Part shown: positions 51,001 through 60,000 of the stretch, piece by piece
How positions within the stretch are numbered: position 1 is the first letter of the stretch
Layout of the letters: every line of letters starts with the position of its first letter
Source of the DNA: Glandiceps talaboti
Taxonomy: Eukaryota; Hemichordata; Enteropneusta; Spengelidae
Reading direction: 5' to 3'
Assembly (NCBI RefSeq): GCF_964340395.1
Contig: NC_135550.1
Span: 27,824,176 to 27,884,175, forward strand
Length of the DNA: 60,000 nt
Made by a program: the position numbers and the translations under genes
Notes under the pieces: model-generated
The model's input: the letters and a program-made list of their open reading frames with translations, nothing else
Database searches by the model: none
Told to the model about the DNA's origin: nothing

Positions 51001-53970
51001 ATGAAATTGTCATTTTCATTTGTTTTTTCAATTCTGTGAATGTAGAACTGTTAACACCAGTTTTCTAATGATAATATTAAATAAAATGCAAATTAGTTCA
51101 AGTATTTTCTTTCTACAGCTATAGGCAAAATAAATACTAGACATTAGAACTTACAAAAATTTGAGTATGGTATAAATTTTCTTGTTAGTTACTTTCAAAT
51201 GCTACTTTGAAACTGATATCATCTAAATGTTTGATGAACAACATGTCTAGACAGATTTACATCACTATGGCTCTACTATCCAAAGTCACCACATTAGTGA
51301 ACAGAAGAAAACATATGTGAAGAACGCTGTCAAATTGAATAAGTTCACTTCAAATCTAGATAGACTACCATCATCCTACCACGATACAGGAGATGGTGAT
51401 CTCCACAACTGGTCATCAGCTGAACTTGCATCAGGAGGAGTAAGAGCATACCTATGAGGTATATTGAATCTTGACACCATTCCTTGTGTCGCCATACCAG
51501 GTCCATGATAGACAGGCACTGGGAACAGACCTGGGTTTTTTCCACCCATTCCTATACTGTGTTCCTGGTCATCACTTCTGTTACTTCCTTGGCTGTCTTG
51601 ATCAAATGTCATGTACGCATCTTGTTCATCAGTTCTTTTATCAACTGGTGTCTGTCCAGTTGCAGCCATTGCAAAATAATGCAGTGCTGCACTGCTTGAT
51701 GCAGAGTCTTCCATTTTGTTTGGCTGCTCATTAGCATAACTGTGATTAACATTTGTGAATTCACTGTTCGTTGCAGTCTGACTGTTTCTGACAGGTGTGA
51801 CCATTGCATTTCCAGCATGTTGTGATTCCATGTGGCGACGCAACGATCTCGCATCACAGTAGCTTTTCTCACATGACTGGACTGGACAAGCATACGGTTT
51901 CTGAGTACGATGGGTTAACATATGACCAGATCTGTGAAACAACAACAAAGGTAGTTAGCATCAAACTCAATGTTGTTCATTCTATGTGCTCAGACAATTA
52001 CATATGCATGGTACAAAATGTACTCAACCGTATGGTCTCTCTGCAAAATGTCATTTAAGACCCAATTTTCATACCATGGTTCAGAACACTAAAAAGACAC
52101 TTTCCAAAACATCAACATTTCAACCAATCACCATAGCACTTTATGAGTTTATGTCTATCTGGTGACTAAACAGTAGATACTTTTTTCTCCCAATTTGTGA
52201 ACCAACAATCTGATATCATCTTGTACAAAACTCCATCTATACATTCTCAGCATCACACTCTCTCACAATCCAATCAAGATTTGGCATTTAAGTCTTTAGG
52301 TAAGATATCACGTTCTTTTGACCAATGCTACAGACCATATTGTTTTGAAGAATTTTTCGTCACAAAAATTTATATCATACAAATAAAAGGACAACTGATT
52401 AATACTAATAGTCTATGATTCAATGTCAATTTGAAATGTTGAAATGCTCGTTTTAAAAATTTTTGAGGATTTGATAAACAATTATTTTGCTAGTTTTGCA
52501 TATGAATCCTTGCATCAACTTCATTTGCATCACTTTAGATATCTGTATGTCACATGTCAAGGGTCTAAAATAATAATACATTTGTCACATATTTTTCACC
52601 AATTCTGACACATTTTACCCAAAATTCATAAGCCTGATCTGATTATCATTTGCATATGAATTACCCTATCCAATTGATTTGTATAGAAAAAAACTTTACA
52701 TTCCTAAACATGTCATCTGAATCTTTATTCACCCAATATTGAAAATTTCTGAAGGGTGAGACGTCAGAAAATAGTCACACATTAACTAGCCTAGTCAAGC
52801 CATCAGAATGTACAATATTAATGTATTGTGACTGCTACAAGGTCTTGTTGGAATAAACAACCAACATGGAAAACAACAACAAAAAGAACAAAACAAAACA
52901 AAAAAACAAGACTTTATGTTATAATCAATATGTGAAAGTAGACAACTTTACAAAATGAAATACTGATCAAGAATCAAATACTGTATCATGAAATTTTTCC
53001 TGACTTGGGTGCCATTAATTTTGTTGGGAATATTATTCCATAGAGGTACCTACATGTCAAAAATCAAAGTCCTTGTCTATTTCTTTCCATGATTCACATA
53101 AAACCACACACCAGCACAGATAAACTTCATTTCCACACCTGTTTATCTGTACAGCTGTATGTACAAGTAGGCTGATTGCATCATTTCAGACACGCTTGTA
53201 TAATTTTTGACACAGATATCCTCACCAATTGCATTAACAACACTACACTGTACATAGTGCAGTGAGTTAATCACCACTTCAAGGCTAGTTTTATGTTAAT
53301 TTGATATTTAGAAACAAAATGGTGACCTACTATGTTAGTCCCGACATACTAAAGGCAATTATTACATGTATGGAATACTGCAATAGGTATTTCTAATGAC
53401 TTCAATCATACAGGTAAAGCAAACCAATAACACTGCTTGTCCTTCTTTTTATGACAATTCTACGCATCAAACAATATAAGAAATAGTTTTCCCTTATTCA
53501 ATCAAACGCCTACACCAAAATAAAAATTTTTAGACTGATAAATCAGAATCAGTACTGATCACAGTCAAGTCATGATTCTGCTCTGATATAGTTTTTGTAC
53601 CTTTATGATCTATAAATGATCAATAATACAGTATTCATGGCTTACATTTACAGCAAACTCTTGTGTATTTAAATAACGTCACAAAATCTGACTACTTACA
53701 AGTGGTCCTGTCTTTTGAACCCTTTACCACACAGTTGGCAGACATGTTTCCTTTCATCACTGTGAATCAATTTATGCTTTGCTAGTGCACTTGAACTACT
53801 GAAGACCTTAGCACACTCTGGACATGCCAGTGATCTTGGCCCACTCTGTCCACTTCTTGGTCTTCCTTTCTTTGGTTTGGGTCTAGCTTCTCCAGTGTTG
53901 CCACTGTCAACTTTCTCTCCTGGTGTGGGTGTTACTGATGTTCTTGATACTGTTGACACATGTGCACCAC
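43422..53970 (-). CDS. TRERF1/MIDEAS: TRERF1/MIDEAS/ZNF541-family MiDAC scaffold (C2H2, ELM2, SANT)
   Basis: Family members hold HDAC1/2 through ELM2-SANT and, with DNTTIP1, form the nuclear mitotic deacetylase complex. Thirteen exons join in phase: 53700-53970, 51380-51931, 48954-50608, 48772-48817, 48224-48273, 47643-47729, 47102-47205, 46677-46752, 46142-46230, 45708-45860, 44814-45002, 44055-44350 and 43422-43554. They give 1232 residues; a probable first exon at 55137-55161 raises this to 1241. In that numbering there is an AT-hook-like KKGRPRSG near 43, fingers at 58-78, 86-106, 114-137 and 291-311, a Q-rich tract about 345-575, and PPPYTPPPMLSPIRTGSGLY, the family's signature. ELM2 begins at about 851 (VEPKINVGEEYQAHIP), SANT covers about 957-1005, and fingers follow at 1092-1114 and 1194-1213. 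The last one reads KVFYKVKSRSAHMKSH, as in MIDEAS. Confidence 0.93.
44055..44350 (-). CDS. TRERF1/MIDEAS: MiDAC scaffold exon: finger 5 helix, polyproline run
   Basis: Completes finger 5 (KFASRQALNGHIRVHGG), then an acidic Ser/Asp cluster, 13 consecutive Pro followed by QQPPPQPK, and the start of finger 6 (FPCRICG). Acceptor CCACAG|AAA, donor GGAAA|GTAAGT, phase 0-2. Confidence 0.93.
44814..45002 (-). CDS. TRERF1/MIDEAS: MiDAC scaffold exon: Ser/Thr-rich linker and start of finger 5
   Basis: 63 codons starting DDATDSESETNTD, ending FLCDFPHCTA, the knuckle of finger 5. Acceptor TTGCAG|GAT, donor GCT|GTAAGT, phase 0-0. Confidence 0.92.
45708..45860 (-). CDS. TRERF1/MIDEAS: MiDAC scaffold exon: SANT recognition helix
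   Basis: Encodes VSTKTVQQCIEYYYKWKKLF and a basic/acidic extension. The YYYKWK block matches the MTA1 residues that contact inositol tetraphosphate at the HDAC interface. Acceptor CTGCAG|GTA, donor GAA|GTAAGT, phase 0-0. Confidence 0.94.
46142..46230 (-). CDS. TRERF1/MIDEAS: MiDAC scaffold exon: SANT helices 1-2
   Basis: Encodes STLWNKKERIAFKRAYIKNG then KDFHLIQKV. Acceptor TGTGTAG|GG, donor GTT|GTAAGT, phase 1-0. SANT packs on HDAC1/2 beside the inositol-phosphate site. Confidence 0.94.
46431..46447 (+). promoter_or_regulatory. CTCF-like motif
   Basis: TGCCACTAGAGGGCTTA matches the CTCF core CCASYAGRKGGC. Intronic in the MiDAC scaffold gene. Confidence 0.35.
46677..46752 (-). CDS. TRERF1/MIDEAS: MiDAC scaffold exon: ELM2-SANT linker
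   Basis: Encodes LALNMVINKNPTLLENDPMR then DYHYT. Acceptor TTACAG|TTG, donor ACAT|GTAAGT, phase 0-1. The split codon becomes Trp (T|GG), where MIDEAS has Gly. Confidence 0.9.
47102..47205 (-). CDS. TRERF1/MIDEAS: MiDAC scaffold exon: ELM2 helix
   Basis: Encodes ESFLDFACSAAIPGGASNSE then YAVHCLQRAKGDIM, matching LLTAACSSIFPGAG and ALHCLHESRGDI of MIDEAS. Acceptor GTCACAG|TT, donor ATG|GTAAGC, phase 1-0. Confidence 0.92.
47643..47729 (-). CDS. TRERF1/MIDEAS: MiDAC scaffold exon: ELM2 middle
   Basis: 87 nt encoding NRDELSRDRVREVLVWHPD and TQSLYDDDE. Matches the LVWxP block of ELM2. Acceptor GTTACAG|CA, donor GAAA|GTAAGT, phase 1-1. Confidence 0.9.
47979..48019. repeat. CA dinucleotide microsatellite
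   Basis: About 20 uninterrupted CA units in an intron of the MiDAC scaffold gene. Confidence 0.95.
48224..48273 (-). CDS. TRERF1/MIDEAS: MiDAC scaffold exon: ELM2 start
   Basis: 50 nt encoding KINVGEEYQAHIPTIR, the opening ELM2 motif (family pattern INVGxxFQAEIP). Acceptor TTTGCAG|G, donor CGCA|GTAAGT, phase 2-1. Confidence 0.92.
48772..48817 (-). CDS. TRERF1/MIDEAS: MiDAC scaffold micro-exon before ELM2
   Basis: 46 nt encoding SIGGEEVPEVLYVE plus split codons. Aligns with GEATPVSIEPRINVG of MIDEAS. Acceptor TTATAG|GT, donor AACC|GTAAGT, phase 1-2. Confidence 0.88.
48954..50608 (-). CDS. TRERF1/MIDEAS: MiDAC scaffold large exon: finger 4, polyQ region, proline-rich signature
   Basis: 551 complete codons. 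Finger 4 (CSVCKKTFKSIPALNGHMRL) comes first, then about 230 residues dominated by Gln with Leu, Glu, His and Arg, then a polyAsn patch, then RHRPDPIIIPSY and PPPYTPPPMLSPIR before ELM2. Acceptor GAACAG|T, donor CAAA|GTAAGT, phase 2-1. Many CTG/TTG triplets on the plus strand create a long meaningless Val/Ala frame there. Confidence 0.93.
51380..51931 (-). CDS. TRERF1/MIDEAS: MiDAC scaffold exon: end of finger 2, finger 3, linker
   Basis: Acceptor TTTCACAG|A completes Leu of finger 2 (SGHMLTH). Finger 3 follows, CPVQSCEKSYCDARSLRRH, then a Ser/Asn/Gln-rich disordered linker ending WRSPSPVS. The donor GTG|GTAGGA is weak but gives the phase (2) the next exon needs; the frame hits TAG just beyond it. 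Confidence 0.87.
51932..53699. other. Intron of the MiDAC scaffold gene; nothing else seen
   Basis: AT-rich intron splitting zinc finger 2. No recognisable element apart from short A-rich runs. Confidence 0.7.
53700..53970 (-). CDS. TRERF1/MIDEAS: MiDAC scaffold exon: AT-hook-like motif and fingers 1-2
   Basis: Starts GAHVSTVSRTS after acceptor TTGTAG|GT. Carries KPKKGRPRSG, finger 1 (CPECAKVF...HKLIH) and the first part of finger 2 (CQLCGKGFKRQDH). Finger 2 is split at CACTT|GTAAGT. Phase 1-2. Confidence 0.9.
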
Positions 53971-55136
53971 CTACAAGTCAAAACATCATACTTATAAAGA
54001 TCAAATATGCAAAAGATTTCTCAACTCTGGCTTCTATATAAATTCACTGATTAAGAATTTTGACCATTATTTATAGGTATCACGAAAACAATTGTAAACA
54101 TGTGATTCCTTTAATTACTGTATTGAACAAGTATTGGCAATAGTGATAAGAACATTGAAAGGGTATACCACAAAAAAATTGACATTGATTTTCATGTCTT
54201 GAACCAGATAAATCTACTTACAGACAAGAAGAAATTTGATATTTTAGCGGTTCATTTATTGCACTATTCAGGAAAATAGGTCACATATTTTATGTGGTAA
54301 TGCAAACCCTATACAATATAGAAGCTTGTAAAAATATTACACATTAAGTCTTTAACTTCCATAAGATTATCAGGTATGTAAATATATGTATATGTTAACA
54401 GAATGTCCATGACATTTATGGTAATTTATGAATAATACTACGTCTATTCTATTTTATTATAATTCCTAAATTTTTCAAGCATTAATAAACTTTATCCAAG
54501 GACCAGTTAACAATACCAGCAGGGCCACTGACACAAAAAACTTCTTTTCCCCTACATGTTGGAGTAGCCACATTTTCAATTCTCGAAATACAGGTACAGT
54601 GTCAGCACCATAATAATATTGAGGTCAGAGTATACACATGGATTTCACCAAATTTCATGATCATAACTCATACATGCACTGCCCTGTGTACATACATTTC
54701 TCACAATTATCAATATCATCTCATTGTACATACAACATTTGAATAGTATAGGAATTCCTCAATAATGCAAGTCTTTATGCCTACACAAGTGTGTTGAAGT
54801 TCCTAGCTTTACAGGCACAACAATACGTTACTTGTCTGACATTCTGACCTCTTGTGATGGGTCATGAGATACAAATCAACAACTCTTTTTTTAGGACGAC
54901 AGACCTGGAAAGTCCCAAACTACTCGCTTACCACAAAACTGCTATGAGGAACTGAAAAGTAAAACTGAAATATGATACGAATAATTTCTGAGTACAATCA
55001 CTTTTCTGTAACAGGTATAACCATTTCTTGAGGTACATGTACAGTATGTCATCTGTTTAGATTGGGATCAAATTTCTAGCCTGAAATCCACAATATCAGT
55101 CCACAATATCAGTTAGGTTATCAATCCATTGCTTAC

Positions 55137-55161
55137 ACCAAAGGTGATGACGGGAACCCAT
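55137..55161 (-). CDS. TRERF1/MIDEAS: Probable first coding exon of the TRERF1/MIDEAS-type gene
   Basis: ATG at 55159-55161 in the context GACATCATGG opens MGSRHHLW and ends one base into the next codon at donor GGT|GTAAGC. That is exactly the phase needed by the acceptor at 53970. An in-frame TAG lies 21 nt upstream of the ATG. A TATA-type CTATAAATAG lies at 55861-55870. The exon is short and the evidence circumstantial; more upstream exons could exist. Confidence 0.45.
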
Positions 55162-55860
55162 GATGTCCGGAAAAAGAAGACATTTCTACAGTGAATCAAT
55201 TGTTGGTATGAAATCCAAGACAATATATAATTACAATACAATTGTATGGACATAACACATTATAGTCTCTATTTGCATGACAGAGAGGATGACCTTGCTG
55301 TATTCAAACAAATTCCAACAGGTTGTCCCTTTGTAATCAGATCATCCCTTGAGGCTGTCGCAATTAGTTGACAGGCTGAAAAAATATGGGTACTGTTTGC
55401 TTTAAAACACGTAGCGCACAAAAAACTATCACACAGCACTTAATCTCACAGTTTCAACACACTCAAGGAAGTTCTGTAAAAATTGACAATACATACATGG
55501 ATATACATGACGTACTACTGCATTTTGGTAATGCTCGTTGATCATGGCATAGTCCTATAAGGTGTCCTCAGGATCTGTCTTGACAACCACTTCAAGTAAC
55601 ACACATAAAGTAGCTAAACAGTGTACTCGTGTCCCTTTTAGACTTCACACATGATTTGATAAACACCTGTGACTCGGTTTAGACCACGGTATGCAGGTAA
55701 GTCTGACTGAAAGTCCAGTGTACAAAGTTTACACACTGGATTACTTCCTGGGTCATGAGTTGAAGGTCATTAAAAGGCCATGAGTTTCGTAACAGGGTGT
55801 AAAAAGTAGGGAGTCTAGGGACATAACAATACAACCTATCAATCACGTTCCCGCCACACT

Positions 55861-55870
55861 CTATTTATAG
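55861..55870 (-). promoter_or_regulatory. TATA-type box, candidate promoter of the MiDAC scaffold gene
   Basis: CTATAAATAG on the minus strand (the palindrome-like sequence also fits an MEF2 site), followed downstream by a GC-richer GTGGCGGGAACG. About 700 nt upstream of the proposed start codon. Confidence 0.35.
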
Positions 55871-55899
55871 CATATGACGCCACTTGTATATTAATTTGA

Positions 55900-58800
55900 A
55901 TATCTAATCATTCTGTATACATGCGATACATATAAACCCAAAGGCAAATAAAATGATACTTTCTCACTGAAAAGTTCTTTTCAAATAAGACAAACAGCCT
56001 TGTATTTTAATCCATCAAGCATATGATATTTAATGTGTACTGTTGTAATCACATGTCAATATCAATTTCCAAACATCAGCACTATAAAATAGACCAGACA
56101 CAACCTCATTGCATGACCTGTCCAACTTATCCTTGCAAGGCTCTAAGCTGTAAATACACTCCATCAACCCATTTACACATGAATGAAACCTCACAAACAT
56201 TAACAAAACCCTTATCTTGTTTTAATAAATCAGATGGTGCCAAGGCACATTTTATCTGAAACTAGGTTAGGTGCTCTAAGTGATGCAAACAGCCACACTG
56301 CCACCATGGATGGCATGCCATGTTACAGTTTTTTAGTACCTTACCGTGCTTGCATTGAAGTAGTCACTTGTTTTATCACCGACACGCCATGTTTGATCAT
56401 TTGCATTTGACATTTGGAAGTAAAGATTGTTTTCTAATTACTGTAACTAATTTGAAGAGCATTTTTTCAGTATTGAAGACTGAATTGCATGTATACAACT
56501 ATTACTTCAGATTAGTAAGGAAATTTTACAAATGTCTTTTCATCTGTCAAATACGAGGATTTAAACCATAAAACACATTAACAATGTGATTTATTGTTGG
56601 ACCCTTTAGATCGTTTTCTCTTTGAACAAAACTGAACAGGCAACATTACCATACTAGTATGTGTTCTTCTTAAATTTTACAAATTGTGCTGGAAATTGGC
56701 ACCACTCAACTCCCTATTTTTCTTTTCACATTCAAACACTTTCTACATACAACTTACAAGTGCACACCATCTGTACACTCTTTCCTCATTCATTCACAAT
56801 TTCAACTAGTATCAATCACTGAAAATTTCTCTCATTTTATGAATATGTATATGTGCTGTTGTTTATTAGTCTACACCAATTGAAAATAAACAAAGCCAGG
56901 TTAGGTTACTGTGGGTAGAAGAAGCTCATGCTATCTACACATGTGAATAGCTGTTAGTCTGTGACTGCATATTTTGATATTTATTTAATTTAAGGCAATG
57001 GCACTGCTAATTCAACTGGTAATAGGTATACAGAAACACCTCGGTGTCAGTGGTTCTCTACTACATAATTCCCTAGTAACTTATTCTCAGCAATCTTGAA
57101 ATCTTCTTTACCTGAAAAACCTCACTTTAAATGTACACTAGGGGAACTGGGGTTCAATTATTAATATACAGTGTATACTAATTGCAGTGTTTTCCAAGAA
57201 AACGTGATACACATCAACATGTTCAATTCTCATAATAGGAATTGATGACCTGAAAACTTAAACATGTTATTTGAGGCAAACAGCACATAACTTCATAAGA
57301 ATGTCACGGTTAACATTACAGACATTCAGATTTCTTGATGGTTTGAGAACAGTAGCAAATGTGACTATACAAATATACATACATGATAATATTTGTCACT
57401 ATAAGGCAATCAAGAAGTTCAACACTACAGTAGTACTTACTGTTCATGTTATGCAAACAATACTTAAAGCAGTAAACCTGTAGTAGAAGATCAATACATC
57501 TATCAACATATCTACTGCTACACACACATGAATGAACTGTGAGTTTGTTAACTTGCCAAACACTACATTTCCTGTCATACTATGCAAACAAAATATCTCC
57601 AAGAAAGCAGTACATCTGTGGCAGAATGTGTTACAAAATACAGTACAAACACAAATCAGCTAGAACTTGTTTACTTTGTATAACACTGTGACTCTCATCT
57701 ATACAAACTAAATTTTGGGGAATAAAGATTTTATTTGAATAATTGACATCTATCCATGAAAACTGTTCCTTGCTCATCGAACAAACATATGTTGATTAGT
57801 GTCATCACTCTGTAGTTGGATTGTCTACTTTCATATCAAATCCTAAATTCTGACATATATTGAACAAGAACAAATAAATTGACAGTGACAACAACTACTC
57901 CTTACTGTGTATTAGCAGAGAAACATCAATTAACTAATGAATTATTATCACAGTGAGTACTCAATGGAGTAGGCATAGTACTGACAAAGTTGGGTTGATT
58001 TGCAACAGTTTTAATTATATTATGATTGAAAGTAGAGATGTTCAACTTTCCTCTTGTAAAGAAATGGACATGTCAGCCTTTGTTGGGTTACTACTGCTTA
58101 ATATATTTCTATTCTAAAAAATATGAAATGTGACAGCCATCATGTCAAATTAATTACATATACCTCTCTTGGTGTAAGTTGTGAAATTGACAGTACTTGA
58201 GTTACAGCTTCAAAGGATTCTCACTAACAATTGACTAGAACAAGGTCAATATGCTGGCAACAAGTCCGAAGATAAGTTTTACTCAGATTGGTGTAAGAAC
58301 TGATTGTAGTGTCATAACATTCTTCTATGATTTGATTGCTAGCCGTTACAGACTAGTCTATGACAGTGAATTCGTTGTCTTTATTTATGCAGTCAGCCAT
58401 TTCATGCCGAATCATAAGACACAATGTTTTATGAGAGCTCTGTGACACTTGAGACCTATTTTCAGAATGAATCATTTATTCTGGTAGATATCATTAGCAC
58501 TATATATGTAATTTCAGTGATTGACTGCAGTGCAGTGCATTTTTAGAAGAAACTAGTTAAAGTACGGTTCATAGTGAAAACATATATGTATAGTAAATAC
58601 TGTATGCCAGACAATGGCAGCTTGCAACGTACAAGTTGTGGCTCCTGAGACCTACAAATAAAACACTGCTTTGATTTTCAACAGTAGGGTGAAGGTCAAG
58701 GGTAGTATCCTATTTTAAAAAGTGAATACGACACTGGACAACCAGGCTGTAATAAGTGGCTTAATGAATTTTGCAATCAAGTCAAAAATAGATACTTCCA

Positions 58801-60000
58801 CTTCATTGAGAAAGACTAACCATGAAAACACGGGTACAGACATTTCTGCAGATGTCCAACATATTATGGCTACCATTTTACTGCATATATGCAAGGCTTG
58901 CCATTCAGCATTATATACCAGTATGTTTAAGATATATAAAGGAAGTGACATACATATGGTATTGAGGTTACATGTATCTGAATATCACCTCTATGAACAG
59001 TATAATTGAAAATGACTGCTGGAGCTATGCAGTGAATGGTTGGTTTTACATGAATGAGGAAATAGGCACTCTCATAACTGGATGGAGTAAGAGGTAATGA
59101 ACAGATGATGGTTGGGTAGGATTGATTGATTGATGGGTGGGTGGGTGGTAGGGATGGGAGATGATGGATGCATGGATGGATGAAAGATGGGTGGGGGTGA
59201 TTGATGGGTGGGTGTGGTTCATGGATTGATTGATTGATGGGTGGATTGATGAGTATCTGATGAGTGATAGGTATGGATGATAGATGGATGGATGGATCAT
59301 AGGGATGAATTATGGATGGACGAGAATGAATGATTGATGGGTACGGATGACTGATGGATGGATAGATGGATGGATGGATGGTCCAGTAGGAGGAAATGGA
59401 TGGATGGATGGATGGATGGATGGATGGAAGGATGGGGATAAGGATGGATGGATGGGTGGATGATGGATGTATAATGGATTATGCATCAGTATGGGAAGTG
59501 GAGGAATAAATGCACAGCCTTGGTAAATGGATAGATCATGCCTTGGTGAGGAATGACGACTCCTTTTTCATGGAAACTGATCAATATGTAATCACACTGT
59601 AATGCACTGTTTACTGGAATATTTGTTGTACCTTCAAACCCTAAACCATCATTTCAATATAATATTGACATCAGTAAATTGAACAGGGAGTAAATATTTA
59701 ATAACTAACAAAACTCAAATACCCAAACCCTAATGTATGTCTCTTTCCATGCTGATTTGATGTGTGCCACTGAAATACATTTGTATGTACCTTTAGGGGT
59801 GCCCAGACGTCAGGACAGTGAAAAGGCAGGGAAAAATCTACATGCTCAATATGCATAATTAAGAAAAAAGATATTCAATATTTGAAGTCAGTATATCCTA
59901 GCATATATATATATTTCGCTTTGTAATTAAGTATTGATAGAATCAGTGTAATAGTTATGTTGTATCAATGTCCATGTATCTTGTGACTGCAACACTGATG
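55900..60000. other. No supported gene
   Basis: AT-rich sequence with short frames and no matching domains or phased exons. The only clear structure is the tetranucleotide satellite at 59085-59470. Confidence 0.55.
59085..59470. repeat. GGAT/GATT tetranucleotide satellite
   Basis: Repeated GATT, GGGT and GGAT units over nearly 400 nt, purest (GGAT)n near 59395-59430. It generates a spurious His/Ser/Pro-rich minus-strand frame. Confidence 0.95.

Noticed and set aside
59046-59300. Minus-strand His/Ser/Pro-rich frame
   Set aside because: Produced by the GGAT/GATT satellite.

Overview
This is a eukaryotic, animal nuclear genome window. It is AT-rich, has short exons in kilobase-scale GT-AG introns, and carries microsatellites, decayed transposon pieces and long non-coding stretches. 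I rebuilt three protein-coding genes from splice sites and codon phase. All three lie on the minus strand, head to tail, and all have close vertebrate relatives. The protein families and CTCF-like motifs suggest a bilaterian, probably an invertebrate deuterostome or a lophotrochozoan. I cannot name the species.

Reading right to left (the direction of transcription): (1) About 55.2-43.4 kb holds a TRERF1/MIDEAS/ZNF541-family gene, the scaffold of the mitotic deacetylase complex MiDAC. It has thirteen firmly phased exons plus a probable 25-nt first coding exon (about 1241 residues), with six C2H2 fingers, a polyglutamine region, ELM2 and SANT domains and a polyproline run. A long non-coding stretch after the stop (43.4 to about 39.5 kb) is probably its 3' UTR. 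(2) About 39.5-36.4 kb is intergenic and rich in repeats: a LINE reverse-transcriptase remnant, a foldback element with ~135-bp arms, and two copies of another diverged repeat. (3) About 36.3-13.1 kb is a complete atlastin gene (dynamin-related GTPase that fuses ER membranes) with 11 coding exons and 524 residues. It also has candidate alternative non-coding first exons near 36.2, 35.7 and 32.3 kb. Its introns hold a ~60-bp minisatellite, a 23-nt G tract, a 157-nt hairpin, a G-quadruplex-type run, a perfect DR1 nuclear-receptor motif and CTCF-like motifs. (4) About 13-5.7 kb is intergenic, with no supported gene. (5) 5.6-4.3 kb holds the first three coding exons of a B56-delta-type PP2A regulatory subunit (PPP2R5D-like), whose remainder lies beyond the left edge.

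The right end (55.9-60 kb) has no supported gene and contains a GGAT-type satellite. The three genes have unrelated jobs (phosphatase targeting, ER shaping, chromatin deacetylation) and nothing shows that they work as a unit. I found no CRISPR array, operon or obviously new biological system. The most unusual items are the two long hairpins, the cluster of atlastin first exons with a YY1-type upstream ORF, and the six-finger architecture of the MiDAC scaffold.
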